From NCBI GenBank assembly GCA_031271375.1, contig JAISVU010000247.1:1-15765 (forward strand): DNA of 15,765 nucleotides. Reading direction: 5' to 3'. This DNA is from Clostridiales bacterium (GTDB lineage: Bacteria; Bacillota; Clostridia; Lachnospirales; WRAX01). Of this stretch, positions 6,530-13,027 are shown one piece after another. Each line of letters opens with the position of its first letter. The stretch's first letter is position 1. The position numbers and the translations under genes were made by a program. The notes beneath the pieces were generated by a model. It saw only the letters and a program-made list of their open reading frames with translations, made no database searches and had not been told where the DNA came from.

Positions 6530-8685
6530 ACAAACGAAACAGCACAATCATGTTATGCGTGATAACGCTTTTGGCCGCCGGGTTTATCCTGGTTTCGCTG
6601 CTGGGCGTTGGGAGCGGCAAGACCCTCAGCGCCGGGAACATCCGGCAGGGGCTTGACCTCAGGGGCGGCGTGAGCATCGTGTACGAAGCCGACGCGGACA
6701 ACCCCACCAACGACCAGATGGACGCCGCCGTGTCGCTTATGCGCGGCCGCCTGGATCTTTTGGGCTATACCGAGGCCCCGGTGTCCCGCGAGGGAGCGAA
6801 ACGCATAGCAGTGGACATCCCCGGCGTGGAGGACGCGGAGGAAGCCGTTGACATCATCGGCAGGACGGCCCTTGTGCGGTTCCTGGGCCCCGCCGAGGGC
6901 GGCGGCCACGGCGAGGAGCTGTTCGACGGCTCCCATATAGACAACGCGTACCACGGCGTTGTCCCGGATACTGCCGGAGTGCCGCAGAGCGTGGTTATGC
7001 TGGAGTTTGACGATTACGCCACCGAATTGTTCGCGGACGCGACGTCGCGGTTCATGGGCCAGCCCATCTATATCATGCTGGACGACGAGGAACTGTCCGC
7101 GCCGACCGTTCAAACGGTCATATACGAAGGCGAATGTTATATCGAGGGCGGCTTTACCTCGGAAACGGCGACCCAGCTCGCCGCGCTTATCCGCGCCGGT
7201 TCGCTGCCGTTCGGCCTTAACGAACTGAGCGTTATCAACGTCGGCGCGCAGCTGGGCGAGAACGCGCTCAACACAAGCCTTATCGCCGGGGCCATCGGCC
7301 TGGCCTGCGTGCTGATATTCATGTTTGTCATCTACCGCTGGGCCGGGCTTGCCGCCGACCTCGCGCTTATCGTATATATGGGCTTAATGCTGCTGATACT
7401 CAGCGCCTTTAGGCTGACGCTGACCTTGCCCGGCATCGCGGGTATCGTGCTGTCGATAGGCATGGCGGTCGACGCGAACGTAATCATATTCGAAAGGCTG
7501 AAGGAAGAGCTGTCCAGCGGCCGCCGCTCGTTCCGCTCGTCGCTGGACATGTCGTTCAAGCGGGCTTTCTCGGCCATCCTGGACGGCAACGTGACGACGA
7601 TGGTTTCCGCCGTAATCCTGTACATCCTGGGCTCCGGCCCGGTAAAGGGCTTTGCGGTGACGCTGGGCATAGGCATAATCCTGTCGATGTTCACATGCCT
7701 TGTCGTGACGCGCCTGATACTCAAGTCCTTCGTGGGCGTCGGGATAAACAAAGCCGGGCAGTATAACGTAAAGCAGGGCGAAGCCTTAAAGGAGAGGGAG
7801 CTGCATATCGCGGAGAAGCGCCGCCTGCACTTTATGATCCCGTCGGGGCTTATCGCGCTGGGCCTGATATTTATGCTGATATTCGGGGTTACCGGGAACG
7901 GGATGTTCAACTATGACGTGGAATTCGCAGGCGGAACGCGGATGCGCGTGGACTTGCAGACAAACGATTTTAACAACGCCGACGTCGAGAGGATATTCGC
8001 GGACGTTACGGGCCAGACGCCGCGCGTGCAGCGCGTTACCGGCACTAACGAAGTGATGGTGAGCATGAGGAGGGTGGAGCCCGAGACCAGGCAGGCCATA
8101 GAGGACGCGCTGATAGCGCAGTACCCCGGTATCAACCGGCAGGGGATGGAAGTGGTTGACGTTAGCGCCACGGTGTCGGGAGAGATGCAGCGCACCGCGC
8201 TTATCGCAGTCGCGGCGGCCCTTGCGGCGATGTTCATATATGTGGCCTTCCGGTTCCGCGACGCGCGTATCGGCGGCAGCACGATCATCGGATTATTGGT
8301 AAATGTCCTTGTGCTGTTCGCGGTGTACGCCGCCGCGCGCGTGCCGCTTAACGAGACGTTCATCATAGTGATACTGACTATTCTGGGCTATTCGGTCAAC
8401 TCAACGATCGTAATGTTCGACCGCCTTAGGGAGAACCGCAAGCTGCAAACCCGGATGGACAATAATGAGCTGATCGACGCCAGCGCAAGCCAGAGCCTTA
8501 AACGCGCGCTCTACACCTCGCTGACGACGCTGTTCCCGATCGTCTGTATGCTGATACTCGGCGTGTCCTCGATAAGGGATTTCGCGCTGCCGATAATGCT
8601 GGGCGTGGTGTTCGGCACGTATTCGTCGCTGTGGTTCGCCGGTTCGGTATGGCACGTCTGGGTATCACGCAAGGCGAAGGCGTGA
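6526..8685 (+). CDS. secDF: Fused protein translocase subunit SecDF
   Basis: The 719-residue membrane protein joins SecD and SecF, which use the proton gradient to assist export through SecYEG. The SecD half has a first membrane segment (about residues 7-28), the GLDLRGGVSIVYE motif (D44-G48), the periplasmic P1 region, and the transmembrane block ending VDANVIIFERLKEE (from V315). The SecF half restarts near residue 435 with MIPSGLIALGLIFMLIF, then YDVEFAGGTRM (D464-G470) and YSVNSTIVMFDRLREN. Fusion is known from Bacillus, while many Clostridia have separate genes. The start is TTG 6526, 7 nt after AAGGAGG, and overlaps the scfB stop by 4 nt. The stop overlaps recJ as GTGA. Confidence 0.95.
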   Translation: MNKRNSTIMLCVITLLAAGFILVSLLGVGSGKTLSAGNIRQGLDLRGGVSIVYEADADNPTNDQMDAAVSLMRGRLDLLGYTEAPVSREGAKRIAVDIPGVEDAEEAVDIIGRTALVRFLGPAEGGGHGEELFDGSHIDNAYHGVVPDTAGVPQSVVMLEFDDYATELFADATSRFMGQPIYIMLDDEELSAPTVQTVIYEGECYIEGGFTSETATQLAALIRAGSLPFGLNELSVINVGAQLGENALNTSLIAGAIGLACVLIFMFVIYRWAGLAADLALIVYMGLMLLILSAFRLTLTLPGIAGIVLSIGMAVDANVIIFERLKEELSSGRRSFRSSLDMSFKRAFSAILDGNVTTMVSAVILYILGSGPVKGFAVTLGIGIILSMFTCLVVTRLILKSFVGVGINKAGQYNVKQGEALKERELHIAEKRRLHFMIPSGLIALGLIFMLIFGVTGNGMFNYDVEFAGGTRMRVDLQTNDFNNADVERIFADVTGQTPRVQRVTGTNEVMVSMRRVEPETRQAIEDALIAQYPGINRQGMEVVDVSATVSGEMQRTALIAVAAALAAMFIYVAFRFRDARIGGSTIIGLLVNVLVLFAVYAAARVPLNETFIIVILTILGYSVNSTIVMFDRLRENRKLQTRMDNNELIDASASQSLKRALYTSLTTLFPIVCMLILGVSSIRDFALPIMLGVVFGTYSSLWFAGSVWHVWVSRKAKA

Positions 8686-10430
8686 CGCGCTGGGTTGAAC
8701 TGATCACGGACGCCGATTTGGACTTGATGTCGGCGACGCTGGGCGTTTCAACGATAACCGCGAAGGTGCTGACGAACCGGGGCATACGCTCCCGCAACGC
8801 CGCGATACGCTTCCTGCGGCACGACAGACAGTTTATGTACGACGCGGCTTTGCTCTGTGACATGGGCAAAGCCGTTAATATTGCGCGAAAAGCCGTCGCC
8901 GACAGAAGGAAGATAACCGTCTACGGCGACTACGACGTTGACGGGGTGACGTCCAGCGTTATCCTGCTCAAGACCCTGCGCCGCCTGGGGGCCGCTTCGG
9001 CGGATTATTACATCCCGGCAAGGGAAGCGGAGGGCTACGGGCTTAACAAGGACGCGGTTAAGCGCCTTGCCGAAACCGGGACAGGGCTGCTGATAGCCTG
9101 CGACAACGGGATTTCGGCGGTTGAGGAACTGGCCCTCGCGAACGAGTTGGGCATGGAAACAATCGTCGTCGACCACCATGAGCCCGCCTTCGCCGATGGG
9201 CCTACTCAACGGGCCGACATACTGCCGCCTGCCGGGGCCGTAATCGACCACAAACGGGCGGACTGCTCCTACCCGTTTAAAGCCCTGTGCGCCGCCGGGC
9301 TATGCTACAAGCTGGCGGTGGAGCTGTCAAAGGCCTGCGGCTCCCCGCTGCCCCAGGAGCTGGACGACGAGCTGCTGTCCCTGGCGGCCCTGGCGACGGT
9401 CTGCGATATCGTGCCGCTTTTGGACGAGAACCGCGTAATCGTCACCAACGGCCTGGATATCCTGAGCCGGGGCTCCTCCAACCTGGGGCTGCGGACGCTT
9501 TTAGTGGCGCGGAACTTGGCGGGCCGCCCGCTTACCGTCCACGACGCCGGGTTCATTATTGGGCCGTGCATTAACGCGGCGGGGCGGCTCGGCTCGGCGG
9601 CGACGGCGGCGGACTTATTGCTTGCCGAAGACGCGAAAGAAGCGATGTTACTGGCCCAGAGGCTTATTAACCTTAACGAGCGGCGCAAGGCGATGACCGA
9701 GGCGGCGGCGGAACGGATAATGGAGACGGTGTCCGGCGCGGGCTTCCGTGGCAAGAGCATATATCTGGTTCACGACCCGCAGACGCCGGAAGGTATCGCA
9801 GGCATCGCCGCAGGCCGGGTAAAGGACGCGCTTAACCATCCGGCAATCGTGTTCACGAACGCGGCGGAGCCCGGGGTAATAAAGGGCTCGGCCCGTTCGG
9901 TAACAGGGTATAATGTCTTCGAGGGGCTTTTCGCCTGCCGCGATATCCTGGAACGCTTAGGCGGCCACGCAATGGCCGCCGGGTGTTCGCTCAGGCTGGA
10001 GCATTTGGAGGAGCTGGACAGGAGGCTTAACGCCTCATGCGGCCTGACGGAAGCGGATTTTGACAAAACCCTGTACATAGACGGCTGGCTAAGGCCGGAG
10101 AACGTGACCTTCGCGCTGGCCAACGAGTTAAGCAGCCTGGGGCCTTTCGGCAAGGACTGCCACGAACCGCTGTTCGCCGCGCAGTCTGTCCGCTGCGAAT
10201 CCGCCGCGCAAATCGGGGCGGACGGGAAGACGCTGCGCTTCACGTTTAGCGCGGGTTATTATAAAATCAAAGGCATCGCCTTCGGCATCTATGACGACGT
10301 TAAGGACATATTGAAAAAAGGCCCGATGATTATGGACATCGCCTATAATATCGGGATAAACGACTATAACGGAGAGCGGTCGCTGCAACTGATCGTGAGG
10401 GATTTGAAGGTACTGGAACCTGGAGCCTAG
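8682..10430 (+). CDS. recJ: Single-stranded-DNA-specific exonuclease RecJ
   Basis: RecJ is a 5'-3' single-strand DNA exonuclease of recombination and repair. The 582-residue product has the DHH phosphoesterase motifs VYGDYDVDGVTSS (Y81-G88), LIACDNGIS, VVDHHEP (D164-H166) and ATVCDIVPLLDENR. These are followed by the DHHA1 segment GPCINAAGRLGSA, GIAGIAAGRV and RLGGHAMAAG (H429), and a C-terminal OB-like region. I chose GTG 8682, which overlaps the secDF stop by 4 nt and has AAGGCG 5 nt upstream; an in-frame ATG at 8631 lies inside secDF and lacks support. The last codons (LEPGA) lie within the left arm of the repeat element at 10413-10765, so the native C-terminus was probably altered slightly. 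Confidence 0.95.
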   Translation: MTRWVELITDADLDLMSATLGVSTITAKVLTNRGIRSRNAAIRFLRHDRQFMYDAALLCDMGKAVNIARKAVADRRKITVYGDYDVDGVTSSVILLKTLRRLGAASADYYIPAREAEGYGLNKDAVKRLAETGTGLLIACDNGISAVEELALANELGMETIVVDHHEPAFADGPTQRADILPPAGAVIDHKRADCSYPFKALCAAGLCYKLAVELSKACGSPLPQELDDELLSLAALATVCDIVPLLDENRVIVTNGLDILSRGSSNLGLRTLLVARNLAGRPLTVHDAGFIIGPCINAAGRLGSAATAADLLLAEDAKEAMLLAQRLINLNERRKAMTEAAAERIMETVSGAGFRGKSIYLVHDPQTPEGIAGIAAGRVKDALNHPAIVFTNAAEPGVIKGSARSVTGYNVFEGLFACRDILERLGGHAMAAGCSLRLEHLEELDRRLNASCGLTEADFDKTLYIDGWLRPENVTFALANELSSLGPFGKDCHEPLFAAQSVRCESAAQIGADGKTLRFTFSAGYYKIKGIAFGIYDDVKDILKKGPMIMDIAYNIGINDYNGERSLQLIVRDLKVLEPGA

Positions 10431-10521
10431 AGCCTGAAACCTGGATGGTTACTTATAAAAAAGGCTGCGGCCGCTCTTCGTAGGGGCGAACCCCGCTAGA
10501 GAACAGAGAACAGAGCCCAAA

Positions 10522-10545
10522 GTAGGGGCGGCGTTATGCCGCCCG
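10522..10545 (+). repeat. Palindromic repeat unit (GGCGTTATGCC type)
   Basis: Perfect 7-bp arms GGGCGGC (10526-10532) and GCCGCCC (10538-10544) with a 5-base loop, introduced by GTAG. A related partial hairpin, GCGGC-GTCAG-GCCGC, follows at 10552-10566. Confidence 0.75.
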
Positions 10546-10582
10546 TAATTTGCGGCGTCAGGCCGCCCGCCGTCGGGTCTTC

Positions 10583-10606
10583 GTAGGGGCGAACTGCGTT
10601 CGCCCG
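10583..10606 (+). repeat. Palindromic repeat unit (GAACTGCGTTC type)
   Basis: Perfect 8-bp arms GGGCGAAC (10587-10594) and GTTCGCCC (10598-10605). It is nearly identical to the copy at 536-560 inside blaR1. Confidence 0.8.
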
Positions 10607-10680
10607 TCTTCTCGATTCATTGTTTATTTACGCCTAAAGATCGTGGCCCCGGCCCCATCCCGTGGTCGTTGTAATGTCAT

Positions 10681-10705
10681 GCGGGCGACCTAAGGTCGCC
10701 CCTAC
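10681..10705 (-). repeat. Palindromic repeat unit, opposite orientation
   Basis: Perfect 8-bp arms GGGCGACC (10683-10690) and GGTCGCCC (10694-10701), ending CTAC on the plus strand. It therefore has the same GTAGGGGCG lead-in as the other units but on the minus strand. Confidence 0.75.
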
Positions 10706-10765
10706 AAAAATCGGCCGCCGCCCTTTTTACAAGTAACTATCCAGGTTCCAGGCTCCAGGCTCCAG

Positions 10766-11068
10766 TCATCCCCCCGCTTTCTCTTCGAGCTGTTTCTTGG
10801 CTATTTCGGACATTTGATCCAGCAGCGGGGAGCCGATATAGCCGCCCAGCGCGGTAAGGCCCGCCGTCAGCATCTGGGACACGCCGAAGTTCTTGCAGAG
10901 GATATAAACGATAATCCCTACGAACATGGATATCAGCGAACCTATTATATAATATGAGAATGACGCCTTCTTCTTGGGGTTCTGTTCGTGGTCCAGAATC
11001 CGCCGCACCAGGCCCCCGAAGGAAGCCAGCACGATATTAATTAAGACTTCGATGAAGTTAATCGGCAT
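10766..11068 (-). CDS. Phage-type holin-like small membrane protein
   Basis: The 100-residue product has about three hydrophobic segments: IEVLINIVLASFGGLVRRI, YYIIGSLISMFVGIIVYILC and a third around MLTAGLTALGGYIGSPLL. A short charged C-terminus (EIAKKQLEEKAGG) follows. Size and pattern, including FGGLVRRI and the late GGYIGSPLLD, resemble phage holins of the LydA/holin superfamily III type, which open the membrane for lysis enzymes. No endolysin gene is nearby. It overlaps the upstream sensor-like gene by 11 nt, so the two are probably translated together. It could serve a non-lytic role such as protein or DNA release. The stop abuts the right arm of the repeat element. Confidence 0.65.
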   Translation of the reverse strand: MPINFIEVLINIVLASFGGLVRRILDHEQNPKKKASFSYYIIGSLISMFVGIIVYILCKNFGVSQMLTAGLTALGGYIGSPLLDQMSEIAKKQLEEKAGG

Positions 11069-11765
11069 GGTCGTCCATCTCCCCTTTGGCGGCGGATTTG
11101 TTTGCGGCGGCCGCCTCGCTTAAAGCCTTCGCATCTTCCTCGTCCTCGGTAATTGCTAGTATCTTCAGCCAAATGGCGTATTCCATCGTAAAGAGCAGCA
11201 TAAGGGCGATAACGCATATCGGGATGATTACGCCGTTAGTCTGCAGCTTCAGCGCTATCTGCGATTTCTCCACCCCCATAAACATACAGTAGTCATTCGG
11301 CCCCGCGTAGAACCAGTGGTAATAAAACTGAACGTCCTCGCCCTCATACTTCAATGTAATCTCGCCGCTGCTCTTTTTCGCGAAGGCGCCGTCCGTAATG
11401 CTTTTATTGGCTTCGTCCGCCAGTATGGCGGTCACATGCCGCTCGTTTTCATCGTTGCTGTGGTACAGCTGTCCCTTTTCGTTGATCAGGAATGTGATGA
11501 TGGCGTCCTTATCGCCCATCGTGTCGCTGTAGACGTTGATTAAGCTGGTGAAGAGGCGCGTGTGTATGTCGCTGGTATACCCCAAGGCCGACAGCTCGTT
11601 CAATTCCCTGGAAAACCGGTTCACCGACTCGACATTCGTGTTATATACAAATGTATAAGTGGTGTCCCTAAAATACTGCACCGTATAATTAAGAAAAAAC
11701 AACGTGGCGATCAAAACAGCCACAGGTATCAGAATCAGGCATTTCTTTAGGATGTTTTTGCTCAT
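11058..11765 (-). CDS. Membrane protein with extracytoplasmic Cache/PAS-like sensor domain, no output domain
   Basis: The product (235 aa from ATG 11765) has a membrane segment CLILIPVAVLIATLFFLNY, an external domain of about 150 residues, a second membrane segment GVIIPICVIALMLLFTMEY, and a charged, Ala-rich cytoplasmic tail (about 30 residues). The external part contains IITFLINEKGQLYHSND, which resembles the core strand pattern of Cache/PAS sensor folds; that fold is inferred. No kinase, methyl-accepting or cyclase domain follows. I chose ATG 11765 because GGAGG lies 10 nt upstream and a TATAAT sits at 11823-11818; an in-frame TTG at 11867 would lie upstream of that. It overlaps the holin-like gene by 11 nt, so it may gate that protein. 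The family is not recognised. Confidence 0.7.
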   Translation of the reverse strand: MSKNILKKCLILIPVAVLIATLFFLNYTVQYFRDTTYTFVYNTNVESVNRFSRELNELSALGYTSDIHTRLFTSLINVYSDTMGDKDAIITFLINEKGQLYHSNDENERHVTAILADEANKSITDGAFAKKSSGEITLKYEGEDVQFYYHWFYAGPNDYCMFMGVEKSQIALKLQTNGVIIPICVIALMLLFTMEYAIWLKILAITEDEEDAKALSEAAAANKSAAKGEMDDHAD

Positions 11766-11817
11766 GTTGATCCGGCCTCCGTAACGGTTCAAAGATAAAG
11801 ATACAAGTACCTGGCCT

Positions 11818-11823
11818 ATTATA
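11818..11823 (-). promoter_or_regulatory. Possible -10 element of the sensor-holin unit
   Basis: A perfect TATAAT on the minus strand gives a leader of about 45 nt to ATG 11765. No good -35 element is seen 17 nt upstream, so this is tentative. Confidence 0.35.
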
Positions 11824-11872
11824 TGAACTAATGAGGGGAATGGTGTGTCCATCAGAGGCTTAATCAAAAATC

Positions 11873-11907
11873 AAACCGCCTAGAATGTTGATTCTAAGCG
11901 GTTTTTT
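11873..11907 (+). terminator. Rho-independent terminator
   Basis: AAACCGCCTAGAAT and ATTCTAAGCGGTTT pair around the loop GTTG, with one mismatch, and run into six T on the plus strand. No intact plus-strand gene lies upstream, so it is probably left over from a deleted gene at the edge of the decayed phage segment. Confidence 0.75.
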
Positions 11908-11910
11908 GTT

Positions 11911-12464
11911 ACTCGGCGCAAGCGGCAGCGTATCGTTCAACGCCGCGACGGACGCGGATGGCAACCCGTTGGTTGACCTATACGCTCCAATTCGCCAGCA
12001 ACAGCGGATTCACAGCCAATGCGCAGCCGTTCACGGCCCTGGCCTCACCGACCAGCTTCAGCGGCGTCGCGCTTAATGTAAACCGTTATGTCCGCGTCGT
12101 AGCGAGCGACGGCAAGGCCACAACGCCCAGCGGCGCGGCACAAGTAAAGATGGGCAATGTCCTTGAGTTCAAGAGCAATCCTATAAACCGCTCCACAATG
12201 CCCGTATCCTGCCGGGTTATGACGGATTGGACAGTCGTGGACGGCGCGTCGTAAACGCTCTACCTGTGCAACAACGCGAACGACGCCTCGCCGACCTGGG
12301 AGAACTGCACAAGCGCATTCAACGCGGGGACGGCGCATACGTTCACAAACTAAAGCTAGACCAATAGCAGCTGCGCCATGGGCCGGTGCGTGGTAATTAA
12401 CGCAGGGACTGCCACAGGCACAATCGAAGTCAGGGCTTTCGGTTTTGACATCACCGTCGCGTAA
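11911..12464 (+). pseudogene. Degraded phage-like structural protein gene
   Basis: One coding frame can be followed across this stretch but is broken. The start (GASGSVSFNAATDADGNPL) is in one frame; near 11975-11985 it must shift by one to continue as TLQFASNSGFTANAQPF. The second frame then reads through RVMTDWTVVDGAS, a TAA stop (12252-12254), LYLCNNANDASPTWENC, and TAA and TAG stops (12351-12353, 12357-12359). It ends with INAGTATGTIEVRAFGFDI before TAA 12462. The Gly/Thr/Ala-rich beta-type sequence resembles tail or baseplate-associated phage proteins, but I cannot name the family. The 5' end is missing and is replaced by the terminator at 11873-11907. Confidence 0.65.
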
Positions 12465-12573
12465 CGCGGCTTACGCTTCCATAGGGCGCGGCTTTTGGCG
12501 CGCCGAGACTTGAAGAGAACGCCAGCTTAGGCGCATGCGGGAAGCCGCGCCCTAGTGCAAGCGAAGCGCCGCG
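12465..12573. repeat. Large imperfect inverted repeat
   Basis: The core arms TAGGGCGCGGCTT (12482-12494) and AAGCCGCGCCCTA (12542-12554) are perfect over 13 bp around a 47-nt loop. Outside them, GCTTACGCTTCCA-type sequence on the left pairs imperfectly with GTGCAAGCGAAGCG on the right, extending the stem to about 30 bp. It lies directly after the broken structural gene and has no T run, so it is not a simple terminator. Confidence 0.7.
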
Positions 12574-12610
12574 CCTTACGAATATCATTTAACGCCATAG
12601 GAGGAATAGA

Positions 12611-12868
12611 ACAATCATCGGCGGCGGTATCGGCGCTTTTGTATCAGTAATCGGCCAAATTGTAATGTGAAATCTCAACCGCAGAACCAAAAAACAGGAC
12701 GACGAAACCGAGCATGAGAAGCACATACGAAAGGTCCTGTGCGCCATACATCATAAGGGTATGCTCCGCGTAAGGTATTTCCCGGATGGTTATGACGGTC
12801 ATTTTGAAGGGCAGGACATTGTAAACATAAAGTATGGCCCGATGTGCCTCCGCTATCTTGGCAAATGA
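12611..12868 (+). pseudogene. Broken small phage-like gene with N-terminal hydrophobic segment
   Basis: A strong AGGAGGAA (12599-12606) is followed at the right distance not by ATG but by ATC (12614). The frame then reads IIGGGIGAFVSVIGQIVM, a membrane-like stretch, hits TGA at 12668-12670, and continues NLNRRTKKQDDETEHEKHI as a charged region to TGA 12866. The TM-plus-charged layout resembles small holin or haemolysin-like phage proteins, but this is weak. Start loss and the in-frame stop both indicate decay. The plus-strand terminator at 12896 fits the end of this transcript. Confidence 0.45.
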
Positions 12869-12895
12869 AAAATATATAAAAAGGACTGATGAAAA

Positions 12896-12932
12896 GCCCC
12901 CATGCCGCAAGACAGCGGAGGGGGCCTTTTTT
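12896..12932 (+). terminator. Rho-independent terminator
   Basis: GCCCCC (12896-12901) pairs with GGGGGC (12920-12925), with an inner CCGC/GCGG stem, followed by six T (12927-12932). It lies 28 nt after the broken small gene, marking the end of the plus-strand phage-like segment before the convergent guaA. Confidence 0.8.
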
Positions 12933-12950
12933 CAGTTTTCGCAAATAATA

Positions 12951-12967
12951 GTACCATAGCAGTACCA
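12951..12967. repeat. GTACCA direct repeat near the guaA 3' end
   Basis: GTACCA occurs at 12951-12956 and 12962-12967, 11 bp apart, about 60 bp outside the guaA stop. Such short direct repeats can be recombinase arm sites, which would suit a former integration site, but the evidence is only positional. Confidence 0.25.
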
Positions 12968-13027
12968 CGACCGATTTTTTAGACTTACGAACCCTTGTAT
13001 TTACAGGCTTTCGCGGCTTTTGTGGCA

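Larger units (their letters stand above)
10413..10765. mobile_element. MITE-like element with long terminal inverted repeats and nested palindromes
   Basis: The left arm 10413-10473 and the right arm 10712-10765 are imperfect inverted repeats. Read inward, both contain CTGGA, GCCT-type repeats, AACCTGGAT, GTTACTT, TAAAAA and CGGCCG, with a 6-base length difference and a few mismatches. The interior carries at least three clear palindromes of the GTAGGGGCG...CGCCC type (10522-10545, 10583-10606, 10681-10705) and weaker ones. No ORF or transposase is present. The left arm encodes the end of recJ; the right end abuts the stop codon of the convergent holin gene. It fills the only intergenic space between two convergent units and may end transcription from both sides. 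Confidence 0.75.

Noticed and set aside
10478..10705. CRISPR array
   Set aside because: Units are palindromes of differing loop and orientation with irregular spacing, not identical direct repeats with uniform spacers.
11911..12573. Diversity-generating retroelement target with downstream inverted repeat
   Set aside because: No reverse transcriptase or template repeat is seen in the window.
12252..12670. Stop-codon reassignment or selenocysteine in the phage-like genes
   Set aside because: TAA, TAG and TGA all occur, together with a frameshift and a lost start; decay explains this more simply and neighbouring genes use normal code.
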